The position numbers and the translations under genes were made by a program. From NCBI GenBank assembly GCA_046541715.1, contig JBKHCS010000047.1, positions 1 through 21,939 of the forward strand: a stretch of DNA of 21,939 nucleotides, given 5' to 3'. This document shows, in pieces, positions 6,821 to 13,769 of this stretch (positions within the stretch are counted from its first letter, which is position 1; each line of letters starts with the position of its first letter). Under the pieces are notes generated by a model. That model was not told the DNA's origin. It ran no database searches and worked only from the letters and a program-made list of their open reading frames with translations. This DNA comes from CAYPUT01 sp046541715. Lineage in GTDB: Bacteria; Spirochaetota; Spirochaetia; DSM-27196; PWMO01.

Positions 6821-7899
6821 AACCGAATCTGCGCGCTACCGCGTTTCGCCGATTCGTAGGCCGTCGTAATGAGCTCCACCGACCGCCGGGCTTCTTCTCC
6901 GGAGACCAACGGTTCGCCGTCGTTCAGAATTGCGTGAACGAAATCTTCGACAACCCGGCCGTGGCCCATGTCCTCCGAGGTAACGACGGTACCGGCTCGA
7001 TCTCCCGGCGCCCCCTCCTTCTGTGTAGTTTCCGCCGAGCTCTCTTCCGTATATCGAAGGAGGTCAGCTCTGAGACGTTCCTCCTCCGGGGTCGGATCCA
7101 GCAGGTCGAGACGAATGACTCTTTTCGAGTCGAAAGAAATGGTTCCCCGAGATCCGAAGATCTCGATGTGCGGGGGCACACCGGGGTATGCAAGGGTCGT
7201 AGACTCTATGGTACCCTTCGCCCCGGATTCGTATTCCATTAGAATAAACGCCAGGGTCTCCACATCGATTCTTTCCCGCCCCGCGGTCTCCGCCATCGCG
7301 ATAACGGACTTGACCTTCCCCATGTTCCAGAGCAACAGATCGACGGTATGACTGCCCTGATTCATTAAACAGCCACCACCGTCAATTTCCATGGTTCCAC
7401 GCCACCCGGCGGAATCGTAGTATTCCTGAGTCCGGTACGCCTTGTGGTACGCGCACCCTGAGTAGATATGACCGAGGGCGCCGGCGTCTATCAGCCGCTT
7501 AACTCGTTGAGGTACGTCTCGAAACCTAGCCTGAAAGGTACACCCCAGCTTAACGTTGTTCTTTCGCGCAGCCTCGATCATCTGGTCGATGCCTTCGACG
7601 GTAGTGTGCATCGGCTTCTCTACGAGGACATGCACGCCGGCTTCCGCAGCCTGGAGCGCAGGATCGAGGTGAAGACCGCTCGGAGTGATGATGCTGACGG
7701 CATCGATGAGTCCTGAATCCAGCATTTCCTCGAGAGACGTGAAGCAGGGAATCTTGTGCCGCTGTTCGAGTTCTTGTTTCTGCTCCTCCCGGCGGACACA
7801 GATTGCCGCAAGTTCCGCGCTTTGCGTCTTTCGAATACCCGTTGTATGGGAAGGCGCGATAGCGCCGGCTCCCACCAGACCGAATCGTACGGTTTCCAT
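6817..7899 (-). CDS. Gfo/Idh/MocA family oxidoreductase, second paralogue
   Basis: 360-aa NAD(P)-dependent sugar-type dehydrogenase, first gene of the operon that continues with the enolase-superfamily and MDR genes. The Rossmann loop GLVGAG begins at residue 7. ITPSGLHLD lies near 71-79, and the catalytic Lys is in VEKP (93-96). The C-terminal domain has GGGCLMNQGSHTVDLL around 174-189, with His184; as in the other paralogue, the usual Asp before it is Asn (N180). The residues after about 260 include an acidic, poorly conserved insertion (EEERLRADLLRYTEESSAE) that makes this protein about 40 residues longer than the 1104-2066 member. The ATG at 7899 is preceded by GAGGGGG; a TTG one codon earlier is less likely. 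Transcription probably starts from the divergent promoter at 7939-7967. Confidence 0.9.
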   Translation of the reverse strand: METVRFGLVGAGAIAPSHTTGIRKTQSAELAAICVRREEQKQELEQRHKIPCFTSLEEMLDSGLIDAVSIITPSGLHLDPALQAAEAGVHVLVEKPMHTTVEGIDQMIEAARKNNVKLGCTFQARFRDVPQRVKRLIDAGALGHIYSGCAYHKAYRTQEYYDSAGWRGTMEIDGGGCLMNQGSHTVDLLLWNMGKVKSVIAMAETAGRERIDVETLAFILMEYESGAKGTIESTTLAYPGVPPHIEIFGSRGTISFDSKRVIRLDLLDPTPEEERLRADLLRYTEESSAETTQKEGAPGDRAGTVVTSEDMGHGRVVEDFVHAILNDGEPLVSGEEARRSVELITTAYESAKRGSAQIRL

Positions 7900-7938
7900 C
7901 AAGCCGCCCCCTCATCGTTTGGACCCTGCCGGGTCACA

Positions 7939-7967
7939 GTCTTAGTGCTTCCAATTCGCGTTGTCAA
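7939..7967 (-). promoter_or_regulatory. Minus-strand promoter of the Gfo/Idh-enolase-MDR operon
   Basis: Read on the minus strand: TTGACA (7967 to 7962, a perfect -35), a 17-base spacer, and TAAGAC (a 3/6 -10). It is oriented toward the ATG at 7899. The strong -35 with a weak -10 suggests activator dependence. Its -35 lies inside the inverted repeat shared with the TRAP promoter. Confidence 0.5.
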
Positions 7968-7994
7968 TGGCAACCTCCGAATATTCCATTGACA
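7962..7994. promoter_or_regulatory. Perfect inverted repeat containing both divergent -35 boxes
   Basis: TGTCAATGG (7962-7970) and CCATTGACA (7986-7994) are exact reverse complements separated by 15 bases. Each arm contains a TTGACA -35 box pointing outward. A dimeric regulator bound here would act on both promoters at once. Part of the symmetry is explained by both promoters having a consensus -35, but the extra ATGG/CCAT matches are not. Confidence 0.6.
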
Positions 7995-8018
7995 CCCAAA
8001 GAGAATTGCAGGTATAAT
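7989..8018 (+). promoter_or_regulatory. Consensus sigma-70-type promoter of the TRAP operon
   Basis: TTGACA (7989-7994), an 18-base spacer, and TATAAT (8013-8018): both hexamers match the bacterial consensus perfectly. The start would be near 8025, giving a leader of about 90 bases. Such a strong promoter in a catabolic operon is expected to be repressed, and repeated elements lie directly over its start site. Confidence 0.75.
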
Positions 8019-8019
8019 T

Positions 8020-8080
8020 TAGGTCCAATTAGGTTTAATTCAACCTATATTGGGCACAATCTAGGTTTAATTGAGTCTAG
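8020..8080 (+). promoter_or_regulatory. Operator region with phased TAGGTYYAATT repeats
   Basis: Three direct copies: TAGGTCCAATT (8020-8030), TAGGTTTAATT (8030-8040) and TAGGTTTAATT (8062-8072). Start-to-start distances are 10 and 32 bases, about one and three helical turns, so all face the same side of the DNA. The second copy belongs to a near-perfect 18-bp palindrome, TAGGTT-TAATTC-AACCTA (8030-8047, 16 of 18 symmetric). The third belongs to a looser 20-bp one, CTAGGTTTAATTGAGTCTAG (8061-8080, 14 of 20). The array covers the predicted transcription start, as expected for a repressor. The ROK protein at 12178-13404 is the only regulator in the window and the natural candidate, but this is not shown. 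Confidence 0.55.
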
Positions 8081-8115
8081 TTCTCAATAAACCATGCGTC
8101 CTTAAGGAGGTTCTT

Positions 8116-9144
8116 ATGTTTCGTAACAGCACAATACGGCAGGTAGTTCACATCGCCTTGCTGATCGTCTTGCTCGCCGTCTCTCCGGCGGTCTTTGCCG
8201 GCGGGAGTGGTGAAGCCGGTGAGGAAGGTCCGATGGTTCTAACCTATGCGGAGAATACTTCGGATGTCGATCCCATTACTCAGGGAGCAAAGCATTTCGG
8301 CGAGCTCGTGTTTGAGTACACCGACGGCCGGTACGCGGTCGAGGTTCTCGCCGGTGGCCAGCTTGGACAACCCAAGGCCACGCAATTGGCGGTCCAGACC
8401 GGCACGTTGGAGATGGCCAGAACAAACACCTTCTTTATGCAGGAGTTTGGTGCCGAAGTAATGGGGCTGATCGGATTACCCTTTATATTCCAGGACTCCG
8501 ACCACGCGTGGAATGTCATGAAAGGACCGATCGGCGAAGAGATTATCGAAGAGATCAACGGCCTGGATCTAGGCATCACGGTTCTAGGCTTCTACATCGC
8601 CCCTCCGCGGAGCTTCTTCTTTACCGACGCGGTGGTCACATCCACCAGCGACATGCGAGGTCTGAATATCCGGGTTCCCGCAGGACCATTGGCCGACGCG
8701 GTTACGGCCTTCGGCGGATCCGCAACGCCGGTAGACTTCAGCGAATTGTACTCGGCACTCCAGACCGGTGTCGTCGACGGCGCGGAACAGCCGGTAAAGG
8801 GCTTTTTCAACGAAGGGTTCTATGAAATTTCGAAAAATTTTACCTTCACGAACCATCAGGTCGATCCGGCCCCCGTTTTCATCAACACCGAGTTGTGGGA
8901 ATCCATGACCGCGGCCGACCAGGAGGCCTTCAAACGGGCCTTTTCCGAGAGCCAGGATTTCTATCGGGAATTGGAGGAGACGGAACGGGCGCAGTACATG
9001 ATAGAGCTCGAAAGGGATCACGGAGTAACCTTCTACGAGGTCGATGATCCTAACGAATGGGTTTCTGCGGTTCAGCACCTCTACGACGAGGCAAGCGTCG
9101 GGTACGAGGACTTGCTCGCGCGTATTCAGGCTGCGGCAGAATAG
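8116..9144 (+). CDS. dctP: TRAP transporter substrate-binding protein, DctP family
   Basis: 342-aa secreted precursor of the TRAP periplasmic binding component. The signal peptide spans about residues 1-28: basic start, hydrophobic core HIALLIVLLAVSPAVFA, probable cleavage after A28, then a glycine- and glutamate-rich start. The mature domain has the DctP fold. The carboxylate-clamp region is LNIRVPAGP, with Arg186 (precursor numbering), followed by the conserved ELYSALQTGVVDGAEQP helix segment. Binding proteins of this family normally capture organic acids through that Arg. The start at 8116 is fixed by AAGGAGG five bases upstream; a longer frame from 8071 begins inside the operator region. 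First gene of the dctPQM operon. The leader style and cleavage site resemble spirochaete transporter proteins. Candidate ligands are uronates, aldonates or sulfated sugar acids. Confidence 0.93.
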   Translation: MFRNSTIRQVVHIALLIVLLAVSPAVFAGGSGEAGEEGPMVLTYAENTSDVDPITQGAKHFGELVFEYTDGRYAVEVLAGGQLGQPKATQLAVQTGTLEMARTNTFFMQEFGAEVMGLIGLPFIFQDSDHAWNVMKGPIGEEIIEEINGLDLGITVLGFYIAPPRSFFFTDAVVTSTSDMRGLNIRVPAGPLADAVTAFGGSATPVDFSELYSALQTGVVDGAEQPVKGFFNEGFYEISKNFTFTNHQVDPAPVFINTELWESMTAADQEAFKRAFSESQDFYRELEETERAQYMIELERDHGVTFYEVDDPNEWVSAVQHLYDEASVGYEDLLARIQAAAE

Positions 9145-9203
9145 GCCCATTTCCTACCATGGCCTCTCCGGTCCGTCGTGGGCGGCGGTTAGGTCGGCAT
9201 TGG

Positions 9204-9226
9204 GGACCCTCGGATCTACTGGGTCC
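9204..9226 (+). other. Hairpin between dctP and dctQ
   Basis: GGACCC and GGGTCC form a perfect 6-bp stem around an 11-base loop in the unusually long 166-bp gap between the first two TRAP genes. A structure here could stabilise the dctP mRNA or partly terminate transcription, letting binding protein outnumber permease. There is no following U-run. Confidence 0.4.
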
Positions 9227-9310
9227 GGGGGTCACCCTCTTGCATCGCAGCACTCGTAATCGCACACTGCTCTTCGAATCGGTAGTCAATTTCGCCAGAG
9301 GGGGGCCCAC

Positions 9311-9832
9311 ATGATCCCGTCCGGAGTACGACGGTTCGCCGTCGATTTTCAAGAAGCCCTGAACACGATTGTAGTTCTGGTTGCAAAGCTATTTCTGATA
9401 GCGATGGTTATCATCGTTTCGTATCTCGTCTTCATGAGATACGTAATGAAGTTGACCCCGCAATGGGGACACGAAGTGGCCCTGGGCTGTATGGTCTGGT
9501 TCTCCCTTCTTTCGGCAACCATGGCGACAAAGGAAGACCGGCACATAACAATCCGGATTATGGACCTGATAGCCCCGCCCGCTGTCATACGGGGCTTACG
9601 GATTCTGGCCGGCTTCATAATCGTGGGGTTTCTGCTGTTCATGATTTTCTCCGGCATCCCCTTGGCTCGCCTTGGTGCGAGAATGCGGATGCCCGGAAGC
9701 GGCATACGCATGTCCTACATATTCGCGGCGGTTCCGGTTTCCGGGGCTTCGATGCTCTTGATGTTCATCGCTCGGTTAATAGCCGGGGAAGACGCCGAGG
9801 GAGTGGCCGAAGGAGAGACAGCAGATGAATGA
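9311..9832 (+). CDS. dctQ: TRAP transporter small permease, DctQ family
   Basis: 173-aa integral membrane protein with four hydrophobic segments, at about residues 18-42, 55-75, 95-118 and 130-155, the standard DctQ topology. The conserved motif WGHEVALGCMVWFSLLSATMA (about 52-72) and the following charged KEDRHITIRIMDL match the family signature after helix two. It pairs with the large permease to form the membrane complex that accepts ligand from the binding protein, driven by an ion gradient. The ATG at 9311 follows a GAGGGGGG stretch. The coding region overlaps the start of dctM by 8 bases, giving coupled translation. The C-terminal tail is acidic (EDAEGVAEGETADE). Confidence 0.93.
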   Translation: MIPSGVRRFAVDFQEALNTIVVLVAKLFLIAMVIIVSYLVFMRYVMKLTPQWGHEVALGCMVWFSLLSATMATKEDRHITIRIMDLIAPPAVIRGLRILAGFIIVGFLLFMIFSGIPLARLGARMRMPGSGIRMSYIFAAVPVSGASMLLMFIARLIAGEDAEGVAEGETADE

Positions 9833-11123
9833 CCCGATTGCAGTCACGATTCTTCTTGGGCTTTTCTTTACCCTCCTCATCCTCCGGGTTCCGATAGCCT
9901 TCGCCATCGGAGCGTCGACGGCACTAACCATGTTCTATCTCGGTCGGCCACTGGTGATGCTCCTGCAGCACATGGTCGACGGTGTCCAAGTCTTTGCCTT
10001 GATGGCGGTCCCGTTCTTCATACTGGCCGGGGAGATCATGGGCTCCGGAGGAATCACGAACCGACTTATCACGCTGGCCAACGCGTTGGTCGGATGGCTT
10101 CGCGGTGGACTAGCCCACGCGAATATTGTCGCCAGCATGTTTTTCGGTGGAATCTCCGGCTCCTCCGCAGCGGACACCGCCTCGATCGGCGCGGTCCTTA
10201 TCCCGATCATGAAAAAGAACGGCTACGATGGGGACTTTTCCACGGCGGTCACAATCACGAGCTCGGTTCAAGGAATCCTGATCCCGCCGAGCCATAACAT
10301 GGTTATCTACGCGATTGCCGCAGGGGGCGTATCCATCGGGCGACTGTTCCTCGCGGGTGTCGTCCCGGGTGTTCTCCTGGGCCTTTCGTTGATGGTCTAT
10401 TCCTACATCGTCTCGGTTGTGAGAAATTACCCGGTCAACGACCGTTTTAACGTTAAGGAGGCCATTCGCGCTTTCGGTGACGCCTTGTGGGGCTTGGGAA
10501 CCGTCTTCATCGTAGTAGGTGGGGTTGTCAGCGGTATCTTTACCGCAACCGAGTCCGCGGCAATAGCGGTCATTTACGCGAGCTTTGTAACCTTCGTCAT
10601 CTATCGGGAGATTCCGTTCCGGGAGTTTTGGAGCATCTTGGGCCGCTCCTTGCGGACCCTTTCCATTGTAATGCTCATCGTCGGTACCGCCCGGGGAATG
10701 GGATGGATGGTTGCGTATCTGCGGATTCCGAGAATGCTCGCCGAGACGGTATTCTCCTTCGCTTCGACGCCTTTCCAAGTACTCCTCATCATGAACGTAC
10801 TCCTTCTGGCCTTGGGAACGGTCATGACGATGGTACCCCTTATCCTCATCATGACGCCCATCCTGCTACCCATCGTCAGCGCCGTGGGAATTAGCCCCGT
10901 TCACTTCGGGGTCATCATGATTCTGAACCTGGGTATCGGCCTGTGTACGCCGCCGATCGGAACGACCCTCTTTATCGGTAGCGCGGTTGGAGAGGTGTCG
11001 ATGGAGAAGTTGACTAAGTCGATCCTGCCGTTCTACGGGGTTATGGTCGCGGTACTGATGTTGATAACCTACGTCCCGGCGTCGGTAATGACGCTTCCGA
11101 ATCTGCTGATGCCGACCCTGTAA
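9825..11123 (+). CDS. dctM: TRAP transporter large permease, DctM family
   Basis: 432-aa polytopic inner-membrane protein with about 12 hydrophobic segments, the ion-coupled transport subunit of TRAP systems. Family hallmarks are visible: FFILAGEIMGSGGITNRLI near residue 64, GGISGSSAADTASIGAVLIP near 108-127, PPSHNMVIYA near 154, and GLCTPPIGTTLF near residue 370. Full length, with no truncation. It starts inside the dctQ gene and ends the three-gene operon. It converges on the Ldh-family gene with 17 bases between the stop codons. Together with dctP and dctQ this makes a complete import system, the only transporter in the window, so the surrounding enzymes probably act on its substrate. Confidence 0.95.
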   Translation: MNDPIAVTILLGLFFTLLILRVPIAFAIGASTALTMFYLGRPLVMLLQHMVDGVQVFALMAVPFFILAGEIMGSGGITNRLITLANALVGWLRGGLAHANIVASMFFGGISGSSAADTASIGAVLIPIMKKNGYDGDFSTAVTITSSVQGILIPPSHNMVIYAIAAGGVSIGRLFLAGVVPGVLLGLSLMVYSYIVSVVRNYPVNDRFNVKEAIRAFGDALWGLGTVFIVVGGVVSGIFTATESAAIAVIYASFVTFVIYREIPFREFWSILGRSLRTLSIVMLIVGTARGMGWMVAYLRIPRMLAETVFSFASTPFQVLLIMNVLLLALGTVMTMVPLILIMTPILLPIVSAVGISPVHFGVIMILNLGIGLCTPPIGTTLFIGSAVGEVSMEKLTKSILPFYGVMVAVLMLITYVPASVMTLPNLLMPTL

Positions 11124-11140
11124 CGACCGTCCTATTGGAT

Positions 11141-12175
11141 TTACGGAAGCCGAGAAATCCCGGCTTCCGTCGCCATGGTATCGAGGTTTTCCCGCAGCGG
11201 GGCATCGAGGGCAACGCCCTTAGCCCGCGCCTCCCCCAACGAGGCAAAGCCCCGGTCCCCGGGAAGCCGAATCGCCGCGACGTCCGGAAGATGCCGCACG
11301 CCCCTTATTCTGCGGACAAGACGCCCGATCTCGGCTTGGTAGCGCTCCTGTCCCCCGAAGGCTTGCGGATCGATAACCGTGAGGTTGAAGGACTGGCTTT
11401 GGGGCAGCTCCGGGTTGTTGCAGTCGCCTCCCGCCACGGCGGTCAAAGCCTCGCACCACAACGACAGGGCGTACCCCTTGTGCCCGAAATGCGGGCCGCC
11501 GGTAAAGAGAATCGAGCCGCCCTCGGGGACCACCCGGGGATCGTCGGTCAAGGCGCCGTCTGCGTCCATAAAGATCTCCGCGTCCGCCTTGCTGCCGGCG
11601 GAAATCAGACTCTTTACCTTTCCCATCGACACCGTGGCGGTAGAAAAGTCCGCAATAATCGGCGTCCCCCCGGTAGGAATCGCCAACGCCACGGGGTTCG
11701 TGGAAAATGTCGCGTCGATGCCTCCAACGGGAGCGCAATCCTCGCATGCGGAACTCTGGGCCCAGGCCTGTGCGAGGAGCCCATTCTCGGCAATTGGGAT
11801 CAGATACGGTCCGACGGCTCCCACCCAGTGAGACTTCTTCACCGCTATCATCGAGATGCCGTGCTCCCGCGCCTTGGAGGTGGCCATCTCAACGGCCATC
11901 CGCATAACCACCTGCCCCGGAACCCGCGCCCCGGTCAGATGTCCCACGGCGCCGCGATCCCCGAGGAGATCAGGCTCCGCGCCGGGGTCAATTCGATCGG
12001 CGTCGATTGCGCGACGAATGTAGCCCCACTGGCTCAGGCCGTGGGTTGTAATTCCAAAGGCCTGCGTTAATACGGCTATCTCGGCAATCGATTCCGCGGC
12101 GGAGTCGGAGAAGCCCCGCGCCAGGAAGTAGCTGCGACCGAAATCGATGAGGTCCTGCATTCGTACTGTCGACAT
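11141..12175 (-). CDS. Ldh-family (YlbC/AllD/DlgD-type) NAD(P)-dependent oxidoreductase
   Basis: 344-aa cytoplasmic reductase of the malate/L-lactate dehydrogenase-2 family. The family reduces 2-oxo acids or oxidises 2-hydroxy acids, for example ureidoglycolate or 2,3-diketo-L-gulonate, and is unrelated to classical LDH. Recognisable elements: ITTHGLSQW with the conserved His45, KKSHWVGAVGPY near residues 118-129, TFSTNPVALAIPTG near 157-170, DFSTATVSMGKV near 175-186, and FGHKGYALSL near 232. ATG start at 12175. The gene lies 2 bases after the stop of the ROK regulator, so the two are co-transcribed. Given the carboxylate-type TRAP system and the enolase-superfamily enzyme, a step such as reduction of a 2-keto sugar acid is plausible; the direction and substrate are inference. 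Confidence 0.87.
   Translation of the reverse strand: MSTVRMQDLIDFGRSYFLARGFSDSAAESIAEIAVLTQAFGITTHGLSQWGYIRRAIDADRIDPGAEPDLLGDRGAVGHLTGARVPGQVVMRMAVEMATSKAREHGISMIAVKKSHWVGAVGPYLIPIAENGLLAQAWAQSSACEDCAPVGGIDATFSTNPVALAIPTGGTPIIADFSTATVSMGKVKSLISAGSKADAEIFMDADGALTDDPRVVPEGGSILFTGGPHFGHKGYALSLWCEALTAVAGGDCNNPELPQSQSFNLTVIDPQAFGGQERYQAEIGRLVRRIRGVRHLPDVAAIRLPGDRGFASLGEARAKGVALDAPLRENLDTMATEAGISRLP
11144..11170. terminator. 10-bp perfect hairpin at the dctM / Ldh-gene convergence
   Basis: ACGGAAGCCG and CGGCTTCCGT are exact reverse complements with a 7-base loop. The hairpin covers the last codons of the minus-strand Ldh-family gene, just past the dctM stop. It is well placed to end dctM transcription. 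It lacks a clear U-run on the plus strand, and falls before the stop codon for the minus-strand gene. Confidence 0.5.
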
Positions 12176-12177
12176 GA

Positions 12178-13404
12178 CTATTCCTCTCCCTTACTCCCGG
12201 CAAACTCACAAAGCGCAAAGAAAGCACCGCCCTCGGCAACGGCAAACGGTGCCAGTGTAGTGAACTCGAACTCGAGACACGCAAAGGATGAGCTCAGGGA
12301 GTTTCTCTGTGTGTAGAGACGAAGCGGCGCGGTGAATAGCTCGCCGGCGCGTACGAGATTGGTATGCACGAACAGACGATCCGGATTGAACAAGTTCACG
12401 ACCTGCGCAAGGGCGTTGCCGAGGAGCTCGCTCGTCTCGTGGATGAGGGCGACGCTGACCTTGTCCTGCTTTAGCGCGCAGTCGATAATGTGGTTTACGC
12501 CGTCCTCGTATTTGGGCCCTTTGAGTTTCTCGGGGTCGATGTTGCTCACATAACCCTTGGCAAGCTCTTCTGCCGCGCGCTCACAGATTCCCTTGTACGA
12601 GACGAGAGTTCGCAAGCAGCCGACATTCCCGCAGTAGCACGGCTTGTCGTTCCCCGGAACGGGGACGTGCCCTATTTGCCCTGCCATCCCGGTTGAGCTC
12701 CGAAAGAAATTCCCGTCGATAAAAAGCCCGACACCGAGACCGTAACCGTGGTACAGGTTTACGGTAACCCCTTTAAGGTCGAAGACCGCGGGGCCTTTCT
12801 CTCGGTAGAGAATGAGGATCCGCGACTGGGCGACGAATACTGGGATGGACAGTTCCTGACTCAACGGCGTCTTTACGTCGAGCTCGATCTCCTCGCCGCT
12901 GTACAAGACTCGATGAATCAGCCCTTCGGTATAGTCGATAATGCCATGGAGGCTAATTCCCAGCGCAGATATTCGCGAACGTTCGACCTTACTGTCCTCG
13001 ATCGTCGTGGTGACGTTGCGCAACACGCTCCCAACCACGTCTTCGGCTGCGTAACTCGGCGGGTATTCTGCCGCATGGATAACATCTCCGGCAAAATCCA
13101 TAATGACGATCCGGTCGTAGACGACGTGCAACTCGGCGCCGACAAAATAGACCAGGTCCGGCACAACCGAATACATGAAGGGGCGCCTTCCCTTGGCGGA
13201 CACTTCGGCTTCCCGAATCCGGAGGTAACCCCGTGCGTGGAGCCCCTTGAGGAGGGAATCGGTCTTAGAAAGACCGAACCCAATACGCTCGGCAATTGCG
13301 CTTCTCGTCAAATCGGGATTTCGTAACAGAGTTCGAATGACGCCCCACTCTTCAGCGGAGAGCTCGTCGAGGTGTGGGATCACGGACTCGAGTTCAACTG
13401 ACAT
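12178..13404 (-). CDS. ROK-family transcriptional regulator (NagC/XylR/Mlc type)
   Basis: 408-aa repressor-type ROK protein. Residues about 16-62 form a winged helix-turn-helix (LTRSAIAERIGFGLSKTDSL then a wing with GRRPF). The rest is the sugar-kinase-like ROK domain. The ROK zinc site is present: GQIGHVPV with His246, and CYCGNVGC with Cys256, Cys258 and Cys263. The kinase active-site motif ENDAN is replaced by AQSRI, removing the catalytic Asp, and GEIGH has become GQIGH. It should therefore sense a sugar or sugar phosphate without phosphorylating it. The ATG at 13404 has AGGA upstream. An in-frame GTG at 13443 would add 13 residues and cannot be excluded. It sits upstream of the Ldh-family gene in the same operon. 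Its likely targets are the TRAP operon and neighbouring promoters. Confidence 0.9.
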   Translation of the reverse strand: MSVELESVIPHLDELSAEEWGVIRTLLRNPDLTRSAIAERIGFGLSKTDSLLKGLHARGYLRIREAEVSAKGRRPFMYSVVPDLVYFVGAELHVVYDRIVIMDFAGDVIHAAEYPPSYAAEDVVGSVLRNVTTTIEDSKVERSRISALGISLHGIIDYTEGLIHRVLYSGEEIELDVKTPLSQELSIPVFVAQSRILILYREKGPAVFDLKGVTVNLYHGYGLGVGLFIDGNFFRSSTGMAGQIGHVPVPGNDKPCYCGNVGCLRTLVSYKGICERAAEELAKGYVSNIDPEKLKGPKYEDGVNHIIDCALKQDKVSVALIHETSELLGNALAQVVNLFNPDRLFVHTNLVRAGELFTAPLRLYTQRNSLSSSFACLEFEFTTLAPFAVAEGGAFFALCEFAGSKGEE

Positions 13405-13769
13405 AACCCCGGTGTCCTTTTCTACTGTTGGTATTCGTCCCACGTTCCAAGCAGTTTCCCCGACACGGAGGTCTGCGTCGTCGATTCTGATTGTTCAGAA
13501 AACGGGAACGGATTCACTTTTTGTCATAGAGGTGATACCCTCTTTTCCGCCCAAGGGTGCCGGTACGATCGGACGATAAGAGTAAGAAAGCGGCCGGTCG
13601 CGGCTTCTGGTGGCTATCCCCGGAACATAGAAGTATAATCGGAAATTTCGGCTCCCACAAGCCTAAATACCGTCTTTTTTTCCTGACATACTCTGGAACT
13701 AAGTCCTAATCCTCGGGAAAATGCCGTATTGTTGGGGCAAAGACGGGGGAAACGGCTTCGGCAGAGAAG
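13405..13769. other. 365-bp gap between the ROK gene and the LarA-like gene
   Basis: This is the longest non-coding stretch. It contains a probable minus-strand promoter at 13632-13660. A short interrupted palindrome, AGAGG-N6-CCTCT (13528-13543), lies in the ROK leader. A T-rich tract at 13673-13681 reads as A7 on the minus strand. The first 39 bases could be coding if the ROK gene starts at the GTG at 13443. I see no RNA gene and no convincing terminator for the LarA-like gene. Confidence 0.6.
13632..13660 (-). promoter_or_regulatory. Probable promoter of the ROK-Ldh operon
   Basis: On the minus strand: TTGTGG (13660 to 13655), a 17-base spacer, TATACT (13637 to 13632). The -10 is 5/6 and the spacing is ideal. 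It would give a leader of about 220 bases before the ROK ATG at 13404, long enough to hold a regulatory structure or operator. Confidence 0.45.

Noticed and set aside
8048..8062. Resemblance of ATTGGGCACAAT to the core of Bacillus XylR (ROK) operators
   Set aside because: The match is short and from memory, lacks the flanking arms, and may be chance; not enough to name a XylR-type site.
11135..12070. 311-codon open frame on the plus strand
   Set aside because: Antisense to the Ldh-family gene, which has clear family motifs; the plus-strand translation has low complexity and no recognisable domain.
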